Shown piece by piece: positions 1-8,750 of a stretch of DNA of 64,000 nt; the first letter of the stretch is position 1, and each line of letters begins with the position of its first letter. Below the pieces are notes generated by a model that was given only the letters and a program-made list of their open reading frames with translations, had not been told where the DNA came from and did no database searches. Made by a program: the position numbers and the translations under genes. The DNA is taken from NCBI GenBank assembly GCA_021770825.1, contig JAETQD010000015.1, positions 1-64,000 on the forward strand. The letters are read 5' to 3'. This DNA comes from Clostridium sp. (GTDB taxonomy: Bacteria > Bacillota > Clostridia > Lachnospirales > Lachnospiraceae).

Positions 1-1320
1 CTGGCTCCTTGGCTTTTTTTATTTATTCCGGAAGGCGACCTTCGTACATGATGCTCAGCTCGCCATAGACCTGCGCCCAATCCCGAATGGTGCTGGTCCA
101 TTTTTTCGTAGCCTCAAAAGTGGACAGATAAAGAGCTTTTAACAGGGCCGTATCACTCGGAAATACGCTTCTCTGACGATTCAGTTTCCGATAAGTGGAA
201 TTTAATGACTCTATTGCATTGGTTGTATAAATGACTTTCCGGACGGTTGCTGAAAACTTGAAAATTGGGGAAACCGCATCCCAGTTATCTCTCCAGCGTT
301 TCATAGAATTTGGATATTTCGGAGTCCATTTTTCTGTTACGCGGTCCAGCGCTGCCAGGGCTTTCTGCTCGTCCGTAGCATGATAAATCGTCTTTAAATC
401 CGTGGCAAACGCTTTTCGATCCTTATCCGGCACATATTTCAGGGTATTTCTTACCTGATGAACAATACATCTTTGATATTCCGTCTTCGGAAATGCTGCA
501 GAAACAGCTTCTTTTATTCCCGCAAGACCATCCGCGCAGATAATCAGGATATCCTTAACTCCTCGATTTTTCAGCTCATTTAAAACCGAAAGCCAGTATT
601 TTCCACTTTCATTATCACCAATCGTAATCGTGAGAACTTCTTTCTTTCCTTCTGTATTAATCCCCAGAATTACATAGGCAGCAAGCTTACGAATCACACC
701 ATTATCCCGCACGGAATAATGAATTGCGTCGATGTAGAGAATCGGATACACCTCATCCAATGGCCGGTTCTGCCAGTCCTCAATCTGTGGCAGAATCTTA
801 TCTGTTACATCAGAAATAAAACTTTCAGAAGTCTCAAAACCATAGATATCTTCCATCGTTTCTGAGATTTGGCGTGTAGTCATACCTTTCGCATACATGG
901 AGATGATTTTCTGATCAATGTCAGAAATATCTTTCTGACGTTTTTTAACCACCTGCGGCTCAAAGGTCGACTTCCGATCCTGCGGTACTTCAATTTCCAT
1001 AGAACCGTAGCGGCTGTTGACCTGTTTTCGTTTATAGCCGTTTCGGTAATCGTCATTATCAGACCGTGCAGATTTCTCATAACCAAGGTGGTTATCCATT
1101 TCAGCCTCCATCATTTCTTTGATCGTGCCGCCGAGAAGGTCTTTAAGTGCATCCTGAATATCTTCAGCAGTCTCGATGTCATACTCTTGGAGAAGCTGAC
1201 GGATGATGTTTCTTTTTCCTTCTGTCATTTCTACTCTGTGGACAGGTTTCTTCTGTTTTGCCATAATAAAAGGCCCTCCTAATGATAATTTATTTTATCA
1301 CAGAAGAACCTTTTTTAGAT
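1..1320 (-). mobile_element. IS256-family insertion sequence (ends not resolved)
   Basis: A full-length transposase of the IS256/Mutator family occupies almost all of this stretch, so an insertion sequence is present. The transposase stop codon lies 22 bases from the window edge, so the terminal repeat on that side may fall outside the window. I could not pair terminal inverted repeats with confidence, and the right boundary (about 1300-1400) is an estimate. The element abuts the downstream end of the large exopolysaccharide operon. Confidence 0.55.
23..1264 (-). CDS. IS256-family (Mutator-type) transposase
   Basis: Transposase of 413 residues, a typical length for the IS256 family, which moves DNA with a DDE/RNase H-like catalytic core. 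Visible catalytic candidates are the Asp in YIDAIH, the Asp in CADGLAGI and the Glu in TTNAIESLNS. The C-x2-H motif in the RCIVHQVRN segment is also typical of the family. The N-terminal part carries the conserved helical DNA-binding region (MEAEMDNHLGYEK). The start ATG is preceded by AGGAGGGCC. The frame is intact, so the element may still be active. Family assignment is firm; mobility is inferred. Confidence 0.93.
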   Translation of the reverse strand: MAKQKKPVHRVEMTEGKRNIIRQLLQEYDIETAEDIQDALKDLLGGTIKEMMEAEMDNHLGYEKSARSDNDDYRNGYKRKQVNSRYGSMEIEVPQDRKSTFEPQVVKKRQKDISDIDQKIISMYAKGMTTRQISETMEDIYGFETSESFISDVTDKILPQIEDWQNRPLDEVYPILYIDAIHYSVRDNGVIRKLAAYVILGINTEGKKEVLTITIGDNESGKYWLSVLNELKNRGVKDILIICADGLAGIKEAVSAAFPKTEYQRCIVHQVRNTLKYVPDKDRKAFATDLKTIYHATDEQKALAALDRVTEKWTPKYPNSMKRWRDNWDAVSPIFKFSATVRKVIYTTNAIESLNSTYRKLNRQRSVFPSDTALLKALYLSTFEATKKWTSTIRDWAQVYGELSIMYEGRLPE

Positions 1321-1491
1321 TATTTTACAGAAAAAATCTCACATGCTCTACAAACCCACAACAAAATAAACGCAACAATACATATTACACCATATACTAA
1401 AGACATGATTTTTCCACCCACTGCCCTAATGTCTTACATACATGCATTTCTTTTGCTTTCGCAAAGTGCCTTATAAGCAGATTTCTTTCTC

Positions 1492-1851
1492 TCAGGCCAG
1501 CCCCTCGTGGAATTTTCTGATCGCTTCAACGGTCTGCCGATAGACCTCTGTGACCTGTTTCATATAATATTCAGCCTCGGGCGTCCACCCGTGCCTCAGA
1601 GCATCACTTAACTGGCTGCTGGCTTCCAGAAGCTTGGTGAAACTCAAGTTCTGGCACATGCCCTTAATCGTATGCGCGGCGCGGAAAGCGTCCTCATATT
1701 TTTTTTCCGCCATTGAACGGCATAGCAGGTTATAACTGTCGTCGTCCAAAAATTTCAATACAAATTTCTGTACCAGCCTGTCACTGCGAAGCCGATTTAC
1801 CACATCTCTGTAATCACCGCCCAAGGCCATATAGCATTCCTGCAATGTCAT
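1492..1851 (-). CDS. Hpt (histidine phosphotransfer) domain protein
   Basis: Small cytosolic protein of 119 residues made of a single Hpt four-helix domain. The signature AAHTIKG places the phospho-accepting His at about residue 60. Hpt proteins relay phosphate between hybrid kinases and receiver domains. The gene follows the REC/HD-GYP/GGDEF regulator by six bases and is the last gene of the operon. It is therefore likely to exchange phosphate with that receiver domain, perhaps as a phosphate sink or donor. No sensor histidine kinase is encoded in the window, so the upstream partner must lie elsewhere. The domain call is secure; the partnership is inference from adjacency. Confidence 0.88.
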   Translation of the reverse strand: MTLQECYMALGGDYRDVVNRLRSDRLVQKFVLKFLDDDSYNLLCRSMAEKKYEDAFRAAHTIKGMCQNLSFTKLLEASSQLSDALRHGWTPEAEYYMKQVTEVYRQTVEAIRKFHEGLA

Positions 1852-1857
1852 ATAAGA

Positions 1858-3969
1858 TTATCTCCTTTCTCGTTTGTTTTCGCTTACCTTTACCTCATTG
1901 CTGTCAATCGGAGAAATGACAGAAAGCATATCTTTCATGGATTCATCATAGAAACAATATTTTTTTCTTCCGCTGCGCTTTGCGAAATATAACGCCTGAT
2001 CCGCAGAGTGAAACAGCGTGCTGTACTCAACTCCAACTGCGTTGCTTCTCACAACACCCATGCTTACAGAAATCGGAAATTTCTCATACTCTCCTGTAAG
2101 CGAATCAAATATTTTATCTATAATCGCCTCAACTTCCGGCTCATCCTCCAGGAAAATTAAAAACTCATCGCCGCCGACTCTTGCCACAATATCACTGCCT
2201 CTTGTATTATGCCTCAGCTTTTTCGCCACATGCTTTAAAACTTTATCTCCAAAAATATGTCCATAACAGTCATTGGCATCTTTAAATTTATCAAGGTCAC
2301 ATATTGCCAAGGTGAAATTACCGCCGGGATTCTGCTCCATACGCTTTTGTATCTGTTCCTTGGCGCTGGCATGATTGAAAAGGCCTGTCAGCAGGTCATG
2401 GGACGCCCGTTCCTCCAGTTCTTCCATCTTTATTCTGGAGTCATGAATATCCACCGCCTTGCCTATGGCTCCTGAATACTGCGGCTGACTGTCATTTGAC
2501 CACATGGAGCGGGCAACGATTCTATACCACCGGGACTGGCCATTGCAGCAAAGCTTATACTCGCCTTCCGTAATTGGATTTTCAGGTGTTGTGGCACGCA
2601 GTTTTTCGGATATATCATTCCAGGCATCAATCCCCAAAACCTCAGCGATTCCCTTGCTGTGCTGTGGTTCCATCGTAACCTCATCCAAACCTAACTTCTC
2701 GGCACCCCATCCTGACAATGTAAGCATCGGCGGAGACACTGTATATTCAAACTGGATTTCCTCCGTCATGGCCGCAAAAAAGTTATACTTCATTCGCTCA
2801 TGCTCCAGCAGGCTTAAGGAATGCTCGGAAACCGTAAGCGCCTCACTGGTTATCATTTCCTTCGTCATCTTCCACATTTCACTTTGCTTTTCTCCGCCAG
2901 GCATGGCAGATTTAAGCTCCGCTTCCAAATGATCGGAAATATCTTTCAAGCATTCAAGAAGAATCGGATTAAAGGCGCCGCACTGACCATTTAAAATCAT
3001 TTGAATGGAGGTATCATGTGAAAATGCCTTTTTGTATACCCGCTCACTGGTAAGTGCGTCATATACGTCGGCAAGTGACACAATTTGCGCGGATATCGGA
3101 ATATCTTCCCCTTTCAATCCATCGGGATACCCACGTCCGTCATACCGTTCATGGTGCCAGCGGCAAATTTCATAAGCGATCTTAATAAGCGGCTCCTCCT
3201 GGTGAATCGGAAGTGCCTCCAGCATTTCGGCTCCCACCAGTGAATGCGTTTTCATGATCTCAAATTCCTCTTCTGTAAGCTTACCCCTTTTATTTAATAT
3301 TTTTTCGTCGATGGCGATTTTGCCGATATCATGGAAAGCCGACGCGGTGCATATAATGGTAATATCAAAGGCAGAAAACGGATATCGGTCCGTTTTTTCC
3401 ATCAGGCGCTTCATCAGAAGTTTTGTCAAAGTACGCACACGCAGAACATGCAGACCGCTTTCTCCGTTTCTGAATTCAACGATGTGGCTTAAAATGTCAA
3501 TCATCAGATTGCTTCTGCGTTCCTTTTCATATATTTGGTCCGCCACCATTCCAATCAGCTTTTTCTGCTTTGTATAAAGAAGTATGGTATTGACCACTCT
3601 GTGATGGACGATGAGAGCATCAAAGGGCCGCATAATAAAATCTGCGACTCCAAGCTTATAGGCGCGTTCGATCTGATCTGAGCCGCTTTCGGCTGAAATC
3701 ATAATGACAGGAATATCATCAATCCAGTGATTCTGATTCATTACCGCAAGCACAGCAAAACCATCCATTTTAGGCATTACAATATCAAGAAGCACTAAGG
3801 ATATTTCCATTGCCCGTTTCCGCAGGAGTGAGACAGCCTCAACGCCGTCCTCTGCTTCGATAATATCATATTCCTCGCTCAGCATATCGGTCAGGATAGC
3901 GCGGTTCATTTCAGAGTCGTCTACAATAAGTATTTTTTGTTTACAATCCCGGCTGTAAATCGCTGACAC
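1858..3969 (-). CDS. Response regulator with REC, HD-GYP and GGDEF domains (cyclic-di-GMP turnover)
   Basis: A 703-residue cytosolic regulator with three recognisable parts. An N-terminal receiver domain (about 10-130) has DDS at 17-19 and the phospho-acceptor Asp near 62 (LLDIVMPKMDG). An HD-GYP phosphodiesterase domain (about 150-345) shows FHDIGK with HD at 213-214, then HHE and GRGYP near 272-281. A PAS-like stretch (about 400-510) leads to a GGDEF diguanylate cyclase domain (515-670) with an intact GGDEF at 599-603 and an RxxD inhibitory site five residues before it. One polypeptide could thus both make and destroy cyclic-di-GMP under phosphorylation control. The annotated start is GTG, with the G-rich ribosome-binding stretch unusually close, so the exact N-terminus is uncertain. 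Confidence 0.93.
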   Translation of the reverse strand: MSAIYSRDCKQKILIVDDSEMNRAILTDMLSEEYDIIEAEDGVEAVSLLRKRAMEISLVLLDIVMPKMDGFAVLAVMNQNHWIDDIPVIMISAESGSDQIERAYKLGVADFIMRPFDALIVHHRVVNTILLYTKQKKLIGMVADQIYEKERRSNLMIDILSHIVEFRNGESGLHVLRVRTLTKLLMKRLMEKTDRYPFSAFDITIICTASAFHDIGKIAIDEKILNKRGKLTEEEFEIMKTHSLVGAEMLEALPIHQEEPLIKIAYEICRWHHERYDGRGYPDGLKGEDIPISAQIVSLADVYDALTSERVYKKAFSHDTSIQMILNGQCGAFNPILLECLKDISDHLEAELKSAMPGGEKQSEMWKMTKEMITSEALTVSEHSLSLLEHERMKYNFFAAMTEEIQFEYTVSPPMLTLSGWGAEKLGLDEVTMEPQHSKGIAEVLGIDAWNDISEKLRATTPENPITEGEYKLCCNGQSRWYRIVARSMWSNDSQPQYSGAIGKAVDIHDSRIKMEELEERASHDLLTGLFNHASAKEQIQKRMEQNPGGNFTLAICDLDKFKDANDCYGHIFGDKVLKHVAKKLRHNTRGSDIVARVGGDEFLIFLEDEPEVEAIIDKIFDSLTGEYEKFPISVSMGVVRSNAVGVEYSTLFHSADQALYFAKRSGRKKYCFYDESMKDMLSVISPIDSNEVKVSENKRERR

Positions 3970-4035
3970 CCCCCAACATGCAAGATACGCTGTACAGCAG
4001 CGTCTTTTTGATATATGTTTTTATTTTACACATCA

Positions 4036-4950
4036 TCATTTGTCTTCAGACTCCTCTGGCCAAGGCAAAAGTGCCTTAAGCGGCTTATAATAATGATAGG
4101 CAAACTGCAGTTTTTCATATCCAAACTGATTCTTTAAACGCTCGGCTGACTGATACAAAGCTTCCATTCCTTCGTTGGCGTATGTATTGATTTCCTCAAG
4201 GTCATGGCTGCCTGCCTCCTGCAGTTCATATATACATATAATCTTCTTTCCGTATTCACGGGCATAGCCGACTTCCCTGGCAATCTGGCCGTACTCGTCT
4301 GTACGGTTGTAATTCATTACCGCTATGCCGTCGCAGGCGCCGGAAATAAGTTTCTCCAAAATATCTCCGTTCGTTATATCATAGAAAGTCGGAATACATA
4401 CAAAAAATTCCAGTTCCTGCTCTCTGGCATATTCATACGCATGTTCCATACAGGAAAGATAGCTGTCCATCAGCTCCGCCCGTTTATCATATCCCTCGTC
4501 CCACTGGTCAGTAAGGTACGGCTCCACGTCCACCATAACACCGTCTATGCGGTATTTTGTCCGTTTTCTTTTATAGTCGGCGGCATTTTCCATGGCTTCG
4601 ATTAAACTGCTGCCGTCCGCCTCATACGCCCATTCCCTCTCTCCCATAAGGGCGTAAACCTGTACCTTCTGCTTCCCCATTCTTTCAATAAACCGGTCTG
4701 CCTCGCCCGACTCAAAACTATCTTCAGAAAACTCCTGATAGATCGCTGCCACATGTGCCAGCCTGATACAATCCGACAGTGTTTTCGCTTCCTCTTCGGC
4801 CATGGCCTCTGTACCCCAGCTAAACATGCCAAACCCCGTCTGCGGTACTTCGTTCTTTTTATGCCGTGTGCCGAGATAAAAAATCAGAAATACAACAACG
4901 ATGCAGACGGAAAGTGCTGTAAATGCTGCTGATACAAATTTCTTTTTCAT
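4036..4950 (-). CDS. Membrane-anchored GH18-like (TIM-barrel) glycosidase-related protein
   Basis: Protein of 304 residues with an N-terminal membrane anchor (about 8-27), the rest probably outside the cell. Its core resembles GH18-type TIM barrels: the DGVMVDVEPY segment near 136-144 matches the D-x-x-x-D-x-E pattern in which the Glu is the catalytic acid, and CDGIAVMNYN resembles a later strand. I chose the ATG at 4950 because an AGGTGA ribosome-binding site lies 11 bases upstream; a TTG at 4974 would overlap the preceding gene. The stop codon of the GGDEF/EAL gene is embedded in that ribosome-binding site, suggesting translational coupling. A role in trimming or binding the operon's polysaccharide is inferred from context. 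Confidence 0.6.
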   Translation of the reverse strand: MKKKFVSAAFTALSVCIVVVFLIFYLGTRHKKNEVPQTGFGMFSWGTEAMAEEEAKTLSDCIRLAHVAAIYQEFSEDSFESGEADRFIERMGKQKVQVYALMGEREWAYEADGSSLIEAMENAADYKRKRTKYRIDGVMVDVEPYLTDQWDEGYDKRAELMDSYLSCMEHAYEYAREQELEFFVCIPTFYDITNGDILEKLISGACDGIAVMNYNRTDEYGQIAREVGYAREYGKKIICIYELQEAGSHDLEEINTYANEGMEALYQSAERLKNQFGYEKLQFAYHYYKPLKALLPWPEESEDK

Positions 4951-4960
4951 GGTCTTATTT

Positions 4961-6781
4961 TCACCTGTTTCCAATCTGTTCCATCAGTTCTTTTCTTGCT
5001 TCCCACTCAGGAATCGGATAGTGGAATCGGAAGCCCTGAATCACATCACAGTTCATTTCCTTAAGAATACGAATCTGTTCATCTGTTTCCACACCTTCGG
5101 CAAGAACGGTAATGCCAAGTTCGTGCCCTACCTGAATCATTGCGCGCAAAATCACATCTCCCGGATTTGTACCAAGATTATCGATGAGACTTTTATCCAG
5201 CTTCAGCCCGTCAAGCGGATACTCCTGTATATCGAAAAACGAAGTGAAGCCCTCGCCGAAATCGTCCAGGGCGATTCGTATTCCCATATCTTTCATATCT
5301 CTTATGTTCTTTTTGACGGAAACGATATTTTTGATGGCAGCGCTTTCCGTTATTTCAAAAATCAGCAGCTCCCGGTCAAATTGGTAGTTTTCCATGATCT
5401 TTTTGCACCGGACGGCAAAGTCCTCCGCCGAAAATGTCTCTCTTGAAAAGTTGCAGGAAATAAAAAAGTCCTTTACTCCGGCATGGTTCATTCCCTCCAA
5501 AAAAGCACACGCCTTTTCCAGGGAGTAATAGTCCAGTTGGCTTATGAGCCCCTCCTTTTCCATCATGGAAATGTAGCGCGCCGGAGTCAGCAGTCCCTTT
5601 TCAGGGTGCTCCCACCGTGACAGGGCTTCACCGCCGACAATTTTACCGTTTCCTGTGTCAACATAAAACTGAATATAAAGCTGAAACTCTCCGTTGCTGA
5701 AGCCCCTGCCAATATCTGCCTGAAGCCGTTTTTCTTCCATGAGCGTACGGATCACCTCATCGGTGCATACCTTGAAGTCCGAGCCTTCCCTGTATGCGGA
5801 CTGTGCACTCTGGGAAGCGTTAAACAGGATTGCATTCAGTTCCCTGTCGTCCGCCTTCAGATTGTACATACCAACCGAGACGTCGCAGGCATACGTCTTG
5901 CCGTATCTTTCAGAAAAACCGCGTATTCTGTTTAAAGCCGGCATAAACCATTCTTTCGCTTCCTTTTCGCTGGCGGTCAGCCTGAGAAGGGCAAAACCGC
6001 TGTCAGAAACCCTTGCCAAAATATCCGTATCCGAGGTATAGTCCTGAAGAACAGTGGCCGTATACCTCAAAAATTCAACGACATCGGCATAGCTGCCGGC
6101 CCGCTCCATTCGTTCCGCGTCAAAATAGAAATAAAACATACTGTATAAAATTCTGTTTTTATCCTGAACCAGAGACTTGTAATAGTGGGCCATATGTTCC
6201 ATGTTTCCAATGCCGGTAACTTCGTCAACTTCCTTATTCTGCTTTATGTCCCTGACAATGCGTTTGTTTTTGCGAAACAGCGCTATAATTACAAAGGCAA
6301 GAAAGAAAACCACTATGGAAAGTCCTATCACTGCCTTTTTCATTTTTGCCTGTTCTGCCAGGGATCGCTGTTTTACGGTTTCCAGCATTATTTCCGTCTT
6401 TGCCTCCGAAGTGACCCCGGAGAGGAACCCCCGCAGTTCTGCGTCCAGGGATTCCGGTGCCGCGTCAGTCAGGTAAATGCTGTATGTTGCTGTTTTTCCA
6501 TCCTTAACAGTCTCAGCCAAAGCAATCCAGCCGTCTGACTTCCGGACAAAAGGCTCCGTGCCGTCGCAGCCGGAAATGATATCCACCTGAAGATTCGCCA
6601 GCATCTGCTCCCTTTCATCATCCTTACCGGCGCCGTAGTATATAACGTCATAGTCCGTCTGCTCAGAAAAGCTTTTTAAAAGCTCCGGTATCAGCCCTTC
6701 ATAAGACCCTGTTTCGGAATCGTAGTACTCAATGGGGTATGCGTCTGGATTTCCGGCAGCGTATATGATTGCTTCACTCAT
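4961..6781 (-). CDS. Membrane protein with degenerate GGDEF and intact EAL (cyclic-di-GMP phosphodiesterase)
   Basis: A 606-residue protein. Residues 1-120 resemble one lobe of a family-3 solute-binding protein (AAGNPDAYPIEYYD at 8-21). One transmembrane helix spans about 148-169. The GGDEF domain is degenerate, with SDSGF replacing GGDEF near 259-263, so no cyclase activity is expected. The EAL domain (about 350-600) keeps its key residues: EAL at 385-387, Asn in SCNFS, Glu in FEITES (about 476), DDFG at 506-509, the Lys in LKLDK, EGVET at 562-566 and the Gln of IQGF. It probably hydrolyses cyclic-di-GMP. The start overlaps the previous gene by four bases (ATGA), which supports it, yet no signal peptide is visible ahead of the binding-protein lobe. 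Confidence 0.9.
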   Translation of the reverse strand: MSEAIIYAAGNPDAYPIEYYDSETGSYEGLIPELLKSFSEQTDYDVIYYGAGKDDEREQMLANLQVDIISGCDGTEPFVRKSDGWIALAETVKDGKTATYSIYLTDAAPESLDAELRGFLSGVTSEAKTEIMLETVKQRSLAEQAKMKKAVIGLSIVVFFLAFVIIALFRKNKRIVRDIKQNKEVDEVTGIGNMEHMAHYYKSLVQDKNRILYSMFYFYFDAERMERAGSYADVVEFLRYTATVLQDYTSDTDILARVSDSGFALLRLTASEKEAKEWFMPALNRIRGFSERYGKTYACDVSVGMYNLKADDRELNAILFNASQSAQSAYREGSDFKVCTDEVIRTLMEEKRLQADIGRGFSNGEFQLYIQFYVDTGNGKIVGGEALSRWEHPEKGLLTPARYISMMEKEGLISQLDYYSLEKACAFLEGMNHAGVKDFFISCNFSRETFSAEDFAVRCKKIMENYQFDRELLIFEITESAAIKNIVSVKKNIRDMKDMGIRIALDDFGEGFTSFFDIQEYPLDGLKLDKSLIDNLGTNPGDVILRAMIQVGHELGITVLAEGVETDEQIRILKEMNCDVIQGFRFHYPIPEWEARKELMEQIGNR

Positions 6782-7278
6782 GATACTTTCTCCTGACGCT
6801 CAATTTTGAGGTTCTTTTTGAAAAGAGATAAATTTGCAGCCTTTGAGCGTGTCTCTTCAACATTCTGTTCCAGATCTGCCGCCTTTATATCCATTTCCTC
6901 TATCATAGAGCGGAATTTCTCCCTGAGCTGACCAACCTTGGCAGAGCATTCCTCCAGCTCCTTAAGTTTTTCATCGACAGACCGTTTTATTTCTGCACGC
7001 GCTTCTTTTTCCTGGCGTACAGTCTCATCCTGCATCTGCGCTGCATACACCTGTGCCTGAAGCAGCGCGGCGGAAACAGCCATCTGGCTTTCCCGAAGAA
7101 CTGCATTTTCCTCCTGAGCCTCTTTCAAAGCCTTTTCCAGCTCAAGAATCTTCTGTGCCGACTGCGCTTCCGTTTCCGCAAGTTTTTTGGACGCTTCCTC
7201 CTCCAATGATACAACATAGCGGTAAACGCTTTCCCTTTGATAGCCCCAAAAGCCTTTTTTTAATTCATCAAGACGCAT
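6778..7278 (-). CDS. DivIVA-like coiled-coil protein
   Basis: A 166-residue protein that is almost entirely predicted coiled coil, rich in Glu, Lys, Ala and Gln. The first 25 residues (KKGFWGYQRESVYRYVVSL) resemble the N-terminal membrane-curvature-binding segment of DivIVA/GpsB proteins, which begin with an F-x-G-Y motif. DivIVA family proteins mark poles and septa and recruit partners. The gene sits between the glycosyltransferase and the GGDEF/EAL gene and overlaps the latter by four bases, so it belongs to the operon. A role in placing the polysaccharide machinery at particular membrane sites is a hypothesis. No other domain was recognised. Confidence 0.65.
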   Translation of the reverse strand: MRLDELKKGFWGYQRESVYRYVVSLEEEASKKLAETEAQSAQKILELEKALKEAQEENAVLRESQMAVSAALLQAQVYAAQMQDETVRQEKEARAEIKRSVDEKLKELEECSAKVGQLREKFRSMIEEMDIKAADLEQNVEETRSKAANLSLFKKNLKIERQEKVS

Positions 7279-7322
7279 ATTTCATCCTCTCTTCCCGGTT
7301 ATATTATACAAATCAGCCGGCG

Positions 7323-8750
7323 TTATTTCATGTCCGTTGGCCCGCTGCTGTTAAAATTAATTTGTTTCCGCTCAATTTGTCCCCATGCAGCCTTTTTCTT
7401 TCTGTAACCAATTAGCGCTGTCATTCTTACCCATGCAAGAACAAATCTTAAACACGACACCTCAAGAATACACAGACCGATTGCCTTCAGCGCGTCCGTA
7501 AATGCAAGCTTCAGATCGATCGTATGGATACGGGCAAAAAAAGCCGTTAAGGACAAAATCGCCGAATATACTACATAGATCGCCAAATACAAAAGCATAA
7601 ACGGAACATTGAGGAAATCCACCATGGAAGCAAAAATCATGGTCAGTACACCAAACACCTCAATATACGGAGACAGCAGCTCATATAAAAGAAAATAGAA
7701 ATATGACACAAAGCTTACCAGTCCGTATTTTGGATTTGCTAAAATATTCTTGTGCCTGGTCATACTCTCGAACAGGCCAATATGCCAGCGTCTGCGCTGT
7801 TTGCACAGGTCTGACAGCTTTTCAGGAGCCTGCGTCCAGCAGATGGCGTCCGTGGCATACCGTATTCGGTAAGGAATGCCGTGCTCCCTGCAGAATACAT
7901 GAAGCTTTACCACTAACTCCATATCCTCTCCGACCGTGGACGTATCATATCCGCCGACAGCCACGACCATGCTTTTTTTGAAAAGGCCGAAGGCGCCGGA
8001 TATAATAATGCTTCCATTGTATTTATCAAACAGAATACGGGCCGCAAGAAAGGAACGGTCATATTCCAAAACCTGCATACACGCCAGTATTTTATTTGGC
8101 ATATGATACTGAACGACTCTTCCGTCCGTAATCTCGGCTCCATTGCAGGGACGGACAGCGCCGCCTACGGCAATCACGTTGTCGTCTTCCAATATGGGCC
8201 GTACGATCTTTTCCAGCGAGTCATACTGCAGAACAGAGTCAGCGTCGATACAAAGGAAATAAGGATACTGCGCGGCGTTTATGCCCATATTCAGGGCATC
8301 CGCCTTTCCTCCGTTTCTTTTTTGTATAAGAGTAACCGGTACCTTAAACGCCCTTGTCTCAAAAACCGCCTCCGCTATTTCGCATTTGAGTTTTCTTTGA
8401 ATCGGCCGGTTTACATGCACCATATTAAGAGCGTTTTTCAATACCTGCGCCGTATCATCGTCGGAGCCGTCGTCGACGACAATAATCTCATAAAGCTTAT
8501 AGTCCAGAGCCAGCAATGAACGCACTGTGGCTTCTATGGTCACGCTTTCGTTATGGGCCGGAACAATAATCGAGATCGGTATGTAATAATCATTCAGCAG
8601 TTCATTTTTTAAGGTATTGCGGCGTTTTGCTCCGTAAAGTGCCGAGGAGCCGACCGTAACGGAAAAAAACAGAAATGTGGCATATCCAACCATATACAGT
8701 ACAAAAAATATACCAACGAAATTAAAAAATATCTGGATAATATCCCTCAT
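7323..8750 (-). CDS. Processive family-2 glycosyltransferase (exopolysaccharide synthase)
   Basis: A 475-residue integral membrane glycosyltransferase of the GT2 family, the class that includes cellulose, hyaluronan and poly-N-acetylglucosamine synthases. It shows the expected order: an N-terminal membrane helix (about 5-35), VVDDGSDDDT with Asp 93, KADALN at 149-154, the DAD metal site at 169-171, GED at 274-276, and QRRRW at 318-322, followed by several C-terminal membrane helices (about 340-450). QxxRW indicates a processive enzyme that couples polymer synthesis to export. No PilZ domain is present. The start ATG has AGGAG eight bases upstream and overlaps the preceding gene by four bases. 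The sugar substrate cannot be read from the sequence. Confidence 0.93.
   Translation of the reverse strand: MRDIIQIFFNFVGIFFVLYMVGYATFLFFSVTVGSSALYGAKRRNTLKNELLNDYYIPISIIVPAHNESVTIEATVRSLLALDYKLYEIIVVDDGSDDDTAQVLKNALNMVHVNRPIQRKLKCEIAEAVFETRAFKVPVTLIQKRNGGKADALNMGINAAQYPYFLCIDADSVLQYDSLEKIVRPILEDDNVIAVGGAVRPCNGAEITDGRVVQYHMPNKILACMQVLEYDRSFLAARILFDKYNGSIIISGAFGLFKKSMVVAVGGYDTSTVGEDMELVVKLHVFCREHGIPYRIRYATDAICWTQAPEKLSDLCKQRRRWHIGLFESMTRHKNILANPKYGLVSFVSYFYFLLYELLSPYIEVFGVLTMIFASMVDFLNVPFMLLYLAIYVVYSAILSLTAFFARIHTIDLKLAFTDALKAIGLCILEVSCLRFVLAWVRMTALIGYRKKKAAWGQIERKQINFNSSGPTDMK

Noticed and set aside
1265..1491. Possible terminal inverted repeat of the IS256 element and a short hairpin TTTGCGAAAGCAAA after the Hpt gene
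   Set aside because: No matching partner repeat could be found within the window, and the hairpin lacks a T-run, so neither is reported as an end or terminator.
3980..4016. Hairpin ACGCTG/CAGCGT with T-rich tail between the GH18-like gene and the response regulator gene
   Set aside because: The T-run follows the stem only on the plus strand, whereas all genes here are on the minus strand, so it cannot terminate the operon.
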